DNA of 64,000 nucleotides from Flavobacterium sp. CECT 9288. GTDB taxonomy: Bacteria > Bacteroidota > Bacteroidia > Flavobacteriales > Flavobacteriaceae. Below, piece after piece: positions 26,839 through 34,348 of this stretch. Under the pieces are notes generated by a model. That model ran no database searches and was not told the DNA's origin. It saw only the letters and a list, made by a program, of their open reading frames with translations. Each line of letters begins with the position of its first letter. Position 1 is the stretch's first letter. A program made the position numbers and the translations under genes. The stretch lies in the NCBI RefSeq assembly GCF_918731615.1, contig NZ_OU957226.1, positions 1,426,001 through 1,490,000 of the forward strand, given 5' to 3'.

Positions 26839-27408
26839 CTATTTAACAATAATTTCGTGTTTGTAGAGCAATCCTTTCAAACCTTCTAAAGCAAAAATCG
26901 CTTTTTTTAATTTTGTTGTTTTGGGGTCAATCATATAATTGTAACTGGTTTTGAAATCAGCTTTGTTAGCAATTGCTTTCGCAAACTCAGAACGGTATAG
27001 ATCACAGTTTTCAAAAACGACTTCGGTCAAATCTGTACTCATAAAATCTACCGCAATAATACTGCAATTCGTAAATGATGTTCCTTTTATTTTTAAAGAA
27101 TAAAATTTGGAGAAATCCAAAACACAATCCTTAAAAGCAATTTCGAAAATTAATTTATCGCACATCGCAAAATTCACGTCTTTGATTTCACAGCGATTGA
27201 AAGTTACAGTTCTAAAGGCGACATAATTAATTTTTGCCTTGCTAAATATACAATCATCGAAGGTGCAATCAATAAAAGTAACAGCTACAAAAGTACATTG
27301 AGAAAAATTACAATTGGTAAAAGTACAACATTCGAACTCCTGATGATTCAATTCATGTTCGCTATAAAGAATGTCAGTAAATTGATTGTCATAGGTGTAT
27401 GAAGCCAT
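26839..27408 (-). CDS. Pentapeptide-repeat protein
   Basis: 189 residues, of which about 20-150 form a regular five-residue repeat with Phe/Leu at the centre and Cys/Thr/Ala beside it (CTFTNCNFSQCTF, DCTFDDCIF). This gives a right-handed quadrilateral beta-helix. Cysteines are unusually many, about 13. It is in the size range of MfpA/Qnr-type DNA-gyrase protecting proteins, but there is no loop pattern that proves that role. The C-terminal 40 residues (YNYMIDPKTTKLKKA) match the common Bacteroidota version. It is convergent with the ABC operon. Confidence 0.85.
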   Translation of the reverse strand: MASYTYDNQFTDILYSEHELNHQEFECCTFTNCNFSQCTFVAVTFIDCTFDDCIFSKAKINYVAFRTVTFNRCEIKDVNFAMCDKLIFEIAFKDCVLDFSKFYSLKIKGTSFTNCSIIAVDFMSTDLTEVVFENCDLYRSEFAKAIANKADFKTSYNYMIDPKTTKLKKAIFALEGLKGLLYKHEIIVK

Positions 27409-27648
27409 TTAAAAGTTTGATGATTAGTAAAATGTAGTTGCACAAAGTAACACATTATCTTGATGGAAAAAGATCTATTCTTAAAATTAGTTTTCAGATA
27501 GTAAAAGTAATTTTATGTTATTTAAAAGGCTCTGGCAGTTTCATAATAAAAGATGTGGTTTAATAGTTTATACTGGGAATTATGTAACTCTTTAAAATTA
27601 TTGATGAGTTAAATTTTCATAATTTTATAACAATTAAATTTACTTATT

Positions 27649-28692
27649 ATGATACTTACAAAAGGATATGCGGCACAAGATGCCAAATCAGATTTAGCTC
27701 CTTGGAATTTTGAACGAAGAGCTCTTGGACCAAATGATGTTCAGTTTGATATACAATTTTGTGGTGTTTGTCACAGTGACTTACATCAAATAAAAAATGA
27801 TTGGGGAGGATCTATTTACCCAATGGTTCCTGGACATGAAATTGTTGGTAAAGTAGTTGGAGTAGGGGAAAAGGTAACACGCTTTAAAGTAGGTGATTTA
27901 GCGGGAACAGGTTGTCTTGTGGACTCTTGTAGAACTTGCGAAAATTGTAAAGAGGGATTAGAACAATTTTGTATCAACGGAAGAACAGATACGTATAATG
28001 CACTGGGTCAAGATGGCGTTACACCCACATACGGAGGGTATTCAAACACCATTGTAGTTCATGAGGATTTTGTATTGCATATTTCAGATAAATTAGATTT
28101 AGCGGCAGTAGCTCCGTTATTGTGTGCAGGAATAACAACCTATTCTCCATTAAAACATTGGAAAGTAGGAAAAGGACATAAGCTGGCTGTACTAGGTCTT
28201 GGAGGACTTGGGCATATGACCGTTAAGTTTGGTGTTGCTTTTGGTGCTGAAGTTACTGTTTTGAGTACTTCACCAGATAAAGAACAAGATGCAAAAAAAC
28301 TAGGGGCACATCATTTTATTGTGACCAAAGATGAAAAACAATTAGCAAAAGCAGCAGGAACATTTGATTTTATTTTAGATACTGTTTCAGCGCCACATGA
28401 TCTAAATTTGTATTTGTCCTTGTTACGCGTAAACGGAGTTCATATTTGTGTTGGAGTGCCACCTACGCCTTATCAAGTTCATGCTTTTAGTTTAATTGGT
28501 GGTCGACGTAGTTTAGCTGGATCGTTAATTGGAGGATTACCAGAAACACAAGAAATGTTAGATTACTGTGCTTCTAATGGTATTGTATCAGATATTGAAT
28601 TAATCGATATGAAAGATATTCATGAAGCGTATGAACGTATGACAAAAGGAGATGTGCGCTACCGTTTTGTAATTGATATGGCTACATTGTAA
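27649..28692 (+). CDS. NAD(P)-dependent zinc alcohol dehydrogenase (YahK/cinnamyl-alcohol type)
   Basis: A 347-residue medium-chain dehydrogenase/reductase. Catalytic zinc ligands are Cys in FCGVCHSDLHQ and His in PGHEIVG. The structural zinc site is the four-cysteine lobe CLVDSCRTCENCKEG near residues 93-107, and the Rossmann motif is GLGGLGHMTVK near 184. The HSDLH and C-terminal DVRYRFVIDM segments fit the YahK group, which reduces a range of aldehydes with NADPH. Single gene with a strong terminator. The physiological substrate is not predicted. Confidence 0.9.
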   Translation: MILTKGYAAQDAKSDLAPWNFERRALGPNDVQFDIQFCGVCHSDLHQIKNDWGGSIYPMVPGHEIVGKVVGVGEKVTRFKVGDLAGTGCLVDSCRTCENCKEGLEQFCINGRTDTYNALGQDGVTPTYGGYSNTIVVHEDFVLHISDKLDLAAVAPLLCAGITTYSPLKHWKVGKGHKLAVLGLGGLGHMTVKFGVAFGAEVTVLSTSPDKEQDAKKLGAHHFIVTKDEKQLAKAAGTFDFILDTVSAPHDLNLYLSLLRVNGVHICVGVPPTPYQVHAFSLIGGRRSLAGSLIGGLPETQEMLDYCASNGIVSDIELIDMKDIHEAYERMTKGDVRYRFVIDMATL

Positions 28693-28717
28693 TAAAAGAT
28701 TACTGTTTTAAAGCAAA

Positions 28718-28757
28718 AAAAATCGCTACCAGCAATTATTGGTAGCGATTTTTTTTT
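28718..28757. terminator. Bidirectional terminator
   Basis: AATCGCTACCA pairs with TGGTAGCGATT, with an A run before it and a T run after it. It serves the alcohol dehydrogenase gene and the convergent S9 peptidase gene. Confidence 0.88.
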
Positions 28758-28773
28758 GTCTAAGTACTTTTAA

Positions 28774-30927
28774 TTATTTAGTCAAAAAACGTTGAAAAAA
28801 TTCGTAAGTTCTTAACATTTGATCCAAACGTTGCCTGTTGTCGCCATTACGAGTAATTTCGTGTGTAGCTCCCGGATGAACAACGAATTCTACCGGGCGG
28901 TCTAAAACTTTTAAACTTCTAAACATCATTTCGGCTTGCACAAATCCTGTTCTACGATCGTTAGCTCCGTGAAAAATGATAAAAGGTGTTGTAATGTTTT
29001 GAACGTAATTAATTGGTGATTCACGAGTTAGTATTTCTTTAACTTTTGGTTCCCAAGGATAACCTCCAAAATAATTTGGTACCAATCGCCATGCATTTCC
29101 TTCTCCAAAAAATGTATTCAAATCGTAAACACCTCTTTGAGCGCAAGCCGCTTTAAAGCGATTGTCATGACTGATGATCCAAGCTGTTAAATATCCTGCG
29201 TAAGAACCACCGGTGATGAATAAATTAGATTGATCTGCCCAACCTTCGGCAACGGTTTTGTCGAGAGCGGTTAAAACATCGCTTGCTGGTCCTTTGCCCC
29301 AATCATTAACATTGGCTCTCAAAAAGTCAAGACCGTAACCGCCAGATCCACGCGGATTGCTGTATACTACGCCATATCCTTTACTACAAAAATATTGGTA
29401 TTCATGCCACATACTTTCCTCACCCGGTCCCCACATAGCAGATGGTCCGCCATGAATTTCTAGTAACAAAGGCGCTTTTTCACCACTTGTGGTTTGAGTT
29501 GGTTTCATTACCCAATATTCAACGGTTAGTCCTAACTCGTTTACAAAACTTTTCTTTTCCGGATAAGATAGTTTTTTGGCTAAAACCCAATTGTTGAAGG
29601 TGCTTACTTTGTTTTCTTTCTTGAAATTGGAGTCAGCTGTATACAACTCTGATGGATTGCTTACTTGAGTCTTGCTGTAAAGAAAACCATCTGCAACTAA
29701 ATCAAAACTAGAGATTCCTTGATCTGCTGCTGATAAAGCCTCAATTTTTTTAGATGATAGCGCAATTCGGTGTAAAACATTCCCACCGTTCATTTGCGAT
29801 GTAAAATAAAGGAATTTGTCGTCTTTGCTCCATTTTAGATTAGAGATGTTGCGGTCAAACGGAATCGTTTGAATTGATTCAGGCTCCCCGTTTAGGGACA
29901 TAATTGATAAAGTTGGAATGCTCACGAATGAAGTGGCTCCTGATAAAAATGCAATCCATTTTCCAGAAGAACTAACAGATGCATTGCTGTAGCGTTTCCC
30001 GTTCTCGCCTAAAATCATTTTAAAATTGCTACCGTCAGGGGCTACCGTAAATAATTCACTTTCTTGGGAACGGTCTGGATTTTCGAGATTGTCTACGTCA
30101 CCAGATAATAATATTTGAGTTCCATTTGCAAAATATTCTGCCGATGAAAAGCTATAAAATCCACTGGTAATGGCTTTTGGGATGCTGTTTTGCTCTGCTA
30201 CTGTTTCAAAAAAATGGTTAAAATTTAGTTCAGATGATAAATTACTTTCGCTTTGAAAGTTTAACTTGTTTAAGACAATAGCTTTTTTATCGGTAGCGTT
30301 TTGGTTTAAATACGCTCTTACTTCAGCCAATGATCCGTTCGGATTGGCTTTGATTTTAGTATTGGCCAAATAATCATTTGATGTAAAACCAGGTTTTTCA
30401 GTATTCCAGTTTGGAACTTCTTTTTTAGGATTTAAAATAGAGTCTTTCAAAAGTTCTTGTAGTGAAATACTAGCTGAAAAAAGTATTTTTTTTCCATCAG
30501 GCGACCATTTTGGATTATTGGCACCATATTTAAAATTGGTAAGTTGCGTGGCTTCTCCGCCTTCCATATCAAGGACAAAAATTTGAGTTTTGTCTTTTAC
30601 AAACCTTGTAAAAGCTAGTTTTTTTCCATCAGGACTCCATGCTGGTCTTGATGCGCCATTTTTATCAGATGTTACTTGCTTTACAGTATTTGAATTTTCT
30701 TTATTCCAAGAGTAAATCTGGGTGCGATAGGTGTAATCTAATGAACTGTTTTCGTCGCTCTCAATGTAGGTAACAGTGAAAGCAGCTTTTTTTCCATCTG
30801 GAGAACTAGTAATACTATTTACGTTTTTTATTTTTAGCAGATCGGTTAGTTCAATTAGATCACTGCCATTTTGTGCACTTGCAAAATGAATGGGAATAAA
30901 TAATAAAAGGGTTAGAAATTTTTTCAT
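28774..30927 (-). CDS. S9 family (prolyl oligopeptidase-like) serine peptidase
   Basis: A 717-residue exported peptidase. The signal peptide is MKKFLTLLLFIPIHFASAQ. A seven-bladed TolB/DPP-like beta-propeller spans about 25-430, with repeated WSPDGKK motifs. The alpha/beta-hydrolase domain then has the nucleophile in GGSYAGYLTAW (Ser), the acid in FHGANDRRTG (Asp) and the base in HPGATHEI (His). It is probably a periplasmic dipeptidyl or oligopeptidase that feeds peptide uptake. It is monocistronic. The type of cleavage, dipeptidyl or acylaminoacyl, cannot be told by eye. Confidence 0.92.
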   Translation of the reverse strand: MKKFLTLLLFIPIHFASAQNGSDLIELTDLLKIKNVNSITSSPDGKKAAFTVTYIESDENSSLDYTYRTQIYSWNKENSNTVKQVTSDKNGASRPAWSPDGKKLAFTRFVKDKTQIFVLDMEGGEATQLTNFKYGANNPKWSPDGKKILFSASISLQELLKDSILNPKKEVPNWNTEKPGFTSNDYLANTKIKANPNGSLAEVRAYLNQNATDKKAIVLNKLNFQSESNLSSELNFNHFFETVAEQNSIPKAITSGFYSFSSAEYFANGTQILLSGDVDNLENPDRSQESELFTVAPDGSNFKMILGENGKRYSNASVSSSGKWIAFLSGATSFVSIPTLSIMSLNGEPESIQTIPFDRNISNLKWSKDDKFLYFTSQMNGGNVLHRIALSSKKIEALSAADQGISSFDLVADGFLYSKTQVSNPSELYTADSNFKKENKVSTFNNWVLAKKLSYPEKKSFVNELGLTVEYWVMKPTQTTSGEKAPLLLEIHGGPSAMWGPGEESMWHEYQYFCSKGYGVVYSNPRGSGGYGLDFLRANVNDWGKGPASDVLTALDKTVAEGWADQSNLFITGGSYAGYLTAWIISHDNRFKAACAQRGVYDLNTFFGEGNAWRLVPNYFGGYPWEPKVKEILTRESPINYVQNITTPFIIFHGANDRRTGFVQAEMMFRSLKVLDRPVEFVVHPGATHEITRNGDNRQRLDQMLRTYEFFQRFLTK

Positions 30928-31106
30928 GAAATCGTCTTTAGTAACACATTAGTTTTTTTCTAAACTAGTACAAAAAACAGAGATATCAAAACAGAAAAAA
31001 AGGAAACAGAAAAAGTTTTTGCGCTTCTGTCAATTATTACAAGCCCGATGGTTCTGTGTAGGTTTTTAAAAAGGAATTTTTTGAGACCTGCAGAGAGTAT
31101 AAACAT

Positions 31107-31136
31107 AAAAAAAACCCCAACAAATGCTGGGGTTTT
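31107..31136 (-). terminator. Terminator of tRNA-Arg
   Basis: AAAACCCCA pairs with TGGGGTTTT with an 8-base loop, followed by T residues on the minus strand, directly after the tRNA 3' end. Confidence 0.85.
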
Positions 31137-31137
31137 G

Positions 31138-31211
31138 TGACCTCGACTGGATTCAAACCAGTAACCTCTTGAGCCGTAATCAAGTGCGCTATTCAGTTGC
31201 GCCACGAGGCC
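31138..31211 (-). tRNA. tRNA-Arg(ACG)
   Basis: On the minus strand the acceptor arm GGCCTCG pairs with CGAGGTC (one G-T pair). The anticodon arm is CTTGA-TTACGGC-TCAAG with anticodon ACG. The T-arm has TTCGAATC-like TTTGAATCC, and the 3' discriminator is A. CCA is not encoded. Length is 74 bases. It reads CGN codons after deamination of the first anticodon base. Confidence 0.93.
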
Positions 31212-31248
31212 TTTTTTATAAAGCGACTATTTGTCTTGCTTGCGGGTG

Positions 31249-31278
31249 CAAATATAGGCATAAATGTGTAATTTGCAA
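31249..31278 (-). promoter_or_regulatory. Promoter of tRNA-Arg
   Basis: TTG (31276-31278), 19 bases, then TATATTTG (31249-31256): a full match to the Bacteroidota -33/-7 pattern, about 38 bases before the tRNA. Confidence 0.75.
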
Positions 31279-31306
31279 GCGTAAAAATGTAAAAAAATAA
31301 AAAAAA

Positions 31307-31819
31307 ATGAACTTAAAAAATTACATCCGTGATATTCAGGGTTTTCCTAAAAAAGAAATTGTGTTTAAAGATATCACTCCGCTACTTTTAGATCCTCAGG
31401 CAACTCAAAAATGCCTTGAAGAACTAGTCAATGCTGTGAAAGATTTGCAAATATCAACCGTAATTGGTGTTGAAAGTAGGGGTTTCTTTTTCGGAACATT
31501 GCTGGCGCAACAATTAAATGTGGGTTTTGTTCCAGTTCGAAAGCCTAAAAAGTTGCCTTATGAAACAATTTCGGCTACGTACGCACTTGAATATGGCACC
31601 GATTCGTTAGAAATTCACATTGATGCTATCAAAAAAGGCGACCGCGTACTTATTCATGATGATGTTTTGGCTACTGGTGGGACTGCAGCAGCCGTATGTG
31701 AATTAGTAGAACGTTTAGGTGGAGTGGTGGTGCAGTGCAATTTTTTAATGGAGTTGTCCTTTTTAAATGGTCGCGATAAAATTAAAAACTACGACACTTT
31801 TGCGGTGCTAACGTATTAG
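31307..31819 (+). CDS. apt: Adenine phosphoribosyltransferase
   Basis: A 170-residue type-I phosphoribosyltransferase that salvages adenine to AMP with PRPP. The start MNLKNYIRDIQGFPKKEIVFKDITPLL is the family opening. VIGVESRGFFFG carries the purine-contact loop, and the PRPP-binding motif is VLIHDDVLATGGTAAA near residue 115. Standard length. It is transcribed divergently from the tRNA-Arg gene, and its TAG stop overlaps the last four bases of a small gene on the opposite strand. Confidence 0.96.
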   Translation: MNLKNYIRDIQGFPKKEIVFKDITPLLLDPQATQKCLEELVNAVKDLQISTVIGVESRGFFFGTLLAQQLNVGFVPVRKPKKLPYETISATYALEYGTDSLEIHIDAIKKGDRVLIHDDVLATGGTAAAVCELVERLGGVVVQCNFLMELSFLNGRDKIKNYDTFAVLTY

Positions 31820-31956
31820 CTCAGCGCACGCGAAGTTACATAATAGCGGTAGGCTAATAAAGCAAGTTGCCATTTTTTGGCTTTAGAGATGTCTGTTCCG
31901 CGTTTGGTGAAACTGGGTAACACTATTTTATTGATTTGAGCTAAAACTTTGTACAT
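31816..31956 (-). CDS. Conserved small basic protein, 46 residues
   Basis: The frame encodes MYKVLAQINKIVLPSFTKRG, then TDISKAKKWQLALLAYRYYV and TSRALS. It has an ATG start, normal codon usage, and a perfect -7 element (TACCTTTG) about 18 bases upstream. I recall similar short proteins with the same KINK-ILPS...KA-KWQ-A...RYYVT pattern at flavobacterial genomes, so it is probably real. It is basic (pI high) and amphipathic, with no signal peptide. Its stop codon overlaps the apt stop on the other strand. Function unknown. Confidence 0.75.
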   Translation of the reverse strand: MYKVLAQINKIVLPSFTKRGTDISKAKKWQLALLAYRYYVTSRALS

Positions 31957-31973
31957 CTGTTATTTTTTTGAGG

Positions 31974-31981
31974 CAAAGGTA
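31974..31981 (-). promoter_or_regulatory. -7 element of the 46-residue gene
   Basis: TACCTTTG on the minus strand, 17 bases before the ATG at 31956. No obvious -33 box is seen. Confidence 0.5.
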
Positions 31982-31985
31982 TAAA

Positions 31986-32017
31986 AAAAGACAGTCTTGG
32001 GTTGAGACTGTCTTTTT
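31986..32017. terminator. Terminator of the M56 gene
   Basis: AAAAAGACAGTCT pairs with AGACTGTCTTTTT. It lies 7 bases past the M56 stop on the minus strand and separates the operon from the 46-residue gene. Confidence 0.85.
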
Positions 32018-32023
32018 ATGGTA

Positions 32024-33661
32024 TTACTTTTTATTTAACTTTTGACTAATTTTTTCATATTGTAATTCATATTCATTCATTTCCTTCTCAAAAATTTTCA
32101 TTTCTTTTTCAAATACTTTCATTTCCTTATCGTAATCTTTTACAGCAGGATCAAGTTTTTTCATTTCCATTTCATAAAGTGCTAACTTACGTTCAAAGTC
32201 TTTTATTTTAGGTTCAATTTTTTTTAATTTTAGCTCATAGGTTGCCATTTCTTTTTCATATTTCTCCATAGCCTTTTTATTAAAGATGTTTGAGGGAACT
32301 TGCGGAACTTCAGGATAATCGGGTGCAATTGGCGCTTCCATTAAATTTTCATAAGGGTGATTTGGAGGGGTTGGAGGTGTTGGGGGAGTTAGTTCTGAAA
32401 GCTCCTCGTGAATACTATCTATATAATCTGAATCCTCTTCGGTTTCAGTTAAGTTATTTATAGATGCAACTGATTTTTTTTTCTTATTAATCTCTCCCGA
32501 GTAAATACGAACTTTTCCTTGTCCAATATTATTAAAATAACATTCAAATTTAATTTCTTGAATTGGTGTGTTTCCAGCTAATGTTATTGTACTTTTTTCA
32601 CCGGACTCTTGTATAAGTTCAATATTTAAAGCAGTAATTTCATCATCTGAATTTCTTTTAATTCCTTTAACTTGGCAATTAATGTTAAAGTCTTTTTTTA
32701 GAGATTTAATGTCTTCTTTTATTTCTTCATCTGTTGAATATCGATTAATCGTATAATCAACATCAATTGGCTCTTTATTTTCAATTTGATTTTGTTCTTG
32801 CGCTAAAACTTTAATTTGAAACAAGAACACAAAGGCAACTAATGCTGGAACAATTACTACATATTTCCATGAATTCCATTTTTTTGATTGATTTTTGTTT
32901 AACATAACGATTCGTTTTTTGATTAATGATTGATAAAAATGATTGGTAATGGCAACACAATTTTCGTGTGTAGTTATTTTTAAGAGCGTGAATTGATACG
33001 CTTTTTTGTCGGATATTTTTTTAGTGGCTTCATTATCTGCGATGAATTCTAAATTTTGCAAGATTGCTTTTTTATACAACCAAGCAAAAGGATTGAACCA
33101 AAATACAACACAAAATAGTCTTGAAATTAATACGTCAACAGTATGGTTTTGCTCGCTGTGCACTTTTTCATGTTCCAAAATATCTTCTAATTCGGCTTTG
33201 CTGTACAAGGTAGAATTGTAAACTATAGTATTAAAAAAAGAGAAAGGCGCTATGTTTTCTGTGGTGTCAATGTATTTAAAATCGGCTTGATTTTTAAAGT
33301 GTTTTCCTTTTAATACACGGTATAAACTATACAAATCCAAAGCAAGTTTTAGTAGAAAAAGAAGTATTCCAATGGCGTATAGCATTCCAATAACTAAGTA
33401 CCAATTGATTTCCGAAATATCCTTTTCAGAACTAGTAGATAATGGAATTTGGGACCAGTCAATTATGTTTGTGCTTGGTTCAACCCAAACAATTTTTGTA
33501 AAAGCCACCAATGGCAAAACAACCGAAGTGAATAAACCCAATACTAAAAACCATCGGTTACCAGTAAAAAAAGTTTCTTTTCGTAGTAAAAAATGATACG
33601 CTACAAAAAAAAGTGCTAATAAGCCGCTGGATTTTATGAGATATAAGTAAAGTGCTTCCAT
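32024..33661 (-). CDS. M56 (BlaR1/MecR1-like) membrane metallopeptidase
   Basis: A 545-residue signalling protease. Transmembrane helices lie at about residues 5-25, 35-58, 88-110 and 265-285. The cytoplasmic zinc motif HEKVH is at 164-168, with the third ligand region LEFIADNEA at 204-212. BlaR1 homologues cut the paired BlaI repressor. No beta-lactam-binding domain follows. Instead the periplasmic part has a globular region, a proline-rich linker (PTPPTPPNHP) and a long heptad coiled coil (EMKVFEKEMKIFEKEM) to the C-terminus, so the sensed signal is something else. It is 37 bases downstream of the BlaI-type gene. Confidence 0.85.
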   Translation of the reverse strand: MEALYLYLIKSSGLLALFFVAYHFLLRKETFFTGNRWFLVLGLFTSVVLPLVAFTKIVWVEPSTNIIDWSQIPLSTSSEKDISEINWYLVIGMLYAIGILLFLLKLALDLYSLYRVLKGKHFKNQADFKYIDTTENIAPFSFFNTIVYNSTLYSKAELEDILEHEKVHSEQNHTVDVLISRLFCVVFWFNPFAWLYKKAILQNLEFIADNEATKKISDKKAYQFTLLKITTHENCVAITNHFYQSLIKKRIVMLNKNQSKKWNSWKYVVIVPALVAFVFLFQIKVLAQEQNQIENKEPIDVDYTINRYSTDEEIKEDIKSLKKDFNINCQVKGIKRNSDDEITALNIELIQESGEKSTITLAGNTPIQEIKFECYFNNIGQGKVRIYSGEINKKKKSVASINNLTETEEDSDYIDSIHEELSELTPPTPPTPPNHPYENLMEAPIAPDYPEVPQVPSNIFNKKAMEKYEKEMATYELKLKKIEPKIKDFERKLALYEMEMKKLDPAVKDYDKEMKVFEKEMKIFEKEMNEYELQYEKISQKLNKK

Positions 33662-33698
33662 GCTGGTTTTAGTTTTTGGTTAGTTGGTTTTAAATAGC

Positions 33699-34067
33699 TT
33701 AGCTGTTTTGTTCTTGTTGCTCAATCATGTTTAAAATTTCACGCAATTCAGCTGCCGAAATTTTTTCTTCTTTTGCAAAATGGGAAACCATATTTTTATA
33801 GGAGCTATTAAAAAACGTGTCAATTGCGGTATGCATAAAACGCTTGCGGTATTCTTCAAGGCTCACCGTTGGGAAATACTGATGCGAATTGCCATAGGCG
33901 GTGTGCGATACATATCCTTTTTCTTCAAGATTGCGAACTATGGTTGATAATGTATTGTAATGCGGTTGGTCTTCGGTAATTTCATTCATAATGTCTTTCA
34001 CGAAAGCTTTTTGTAGTTTCCAGACAATGTGCATGATTTCTTCTTCTTTGTTAGTTAGTTTTTGCAT
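33699..34067 (-). CDS. BlaI/MecI/CopY-family repressor
   Basis: A 122-residue winged-helix repressor. Residues 1-70 hold the DNA-binding domain (LTNKEEEIMHIVWKLQK, then the recognition helix YNTLSTIVRNLEEKGYV), and 70-120 form the dimerisation helices. In staphylococcal BlaI the partner protease cuts between Asn and Phe in a similar place; here the equivalent is His96-Phe97 in MVSHFAKEE. It is the first gene of the two-gene unit with the M56 protease. Three regularly spaced dyads upstream are its probable operators. Confidence 0.92.
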   Translation of the reverse strand: MQKLTNKEEEIMHIVWKLQKAFVKDIMNEITEDQPHYNTLSTIVRNLEEKGYVSHTAYGNSHQYFPTVSLEEYRKRFMHTAIDTFFNSSYKNMVSHFAKEEKISAAELREILNMIEQQEQNS

Positions 34068-34093
34068 GATATTTTTATTTGATTCAAACGTAC

Positions 34094-34149
34094 AACTATA
34101 TTTCTAGTTTACAAACTATTTTTATAGTTATTTAACTAAAATTATAGTT
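34094..34149 (-). promoter_or_regulatory. Three tandem AACTA-N6-TAGTT operators
   Basis: Dyads of the form AACTA-N6-TAGTT lie at 34094-34109, 34114-34129 and 34134-34149. All half-sites are exact, and the starts are exactly 20 bases apart, close to two helical turns. They lie 27-82 bases upstream of the BlaI-type start codon. They are the natural candidate for autoregulatory binding, with three dimers aligned on one face of the DNA. Confidence 0.8.
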
Positions 34150-34213
34150 TTTGTAATGGGTGGTATGTTTTTAAATAGTCTAAATATCTGTTATATATTG
34201 TTTTACTGTTTCA

Positions 34214-34337
34214 GGTTGGGCCGCGTGAGGGATAGGAGCAAACCGCCGCAGCGGTGTGGATAGCCCGACCGTAATCTAAAAAAGGGGCTTATTCAACGCT
34301 ATGTTGATAAGCCCCTTTTTAGATTAGGGTCACGCCC
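34214..34337. repeat. GC-rich dispersed palindromic element with a long central hairpin
   Basis: It starts GGTTGGGCCGCGTGAGGG, continues GATAGGAGCAAACC, GCCGCAGCGG and GTGGATAGCCCGACC, then a stem of about 23 bp (ATCTAAAAAAGGGGCTTAT against its complement, 34273-34326), and closes AGGGTCACGCCC. The GCTATCC and GCTCC words (read on the minus strand) recall the AGCCCCGAT elements. It may also terminate the MFS gene. Confidence 0.6.
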
Positions 34338-34348
34338 AAATTATAAAA

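Noticed and set aside
26839..27408. Calling the pentapeptide protein a Qnr quinolone-resistance determinant
   Set aside because: Length and repeat type are compatible, but the loops that define gyrase protection cannot be recognised. Resistance is not supported by sequence alone.
30960..31205. Open frame of 81 residues on the minus strand
   Set aside because: It runs through the tRNA-Arg gene and its terminator, and has no family signature.
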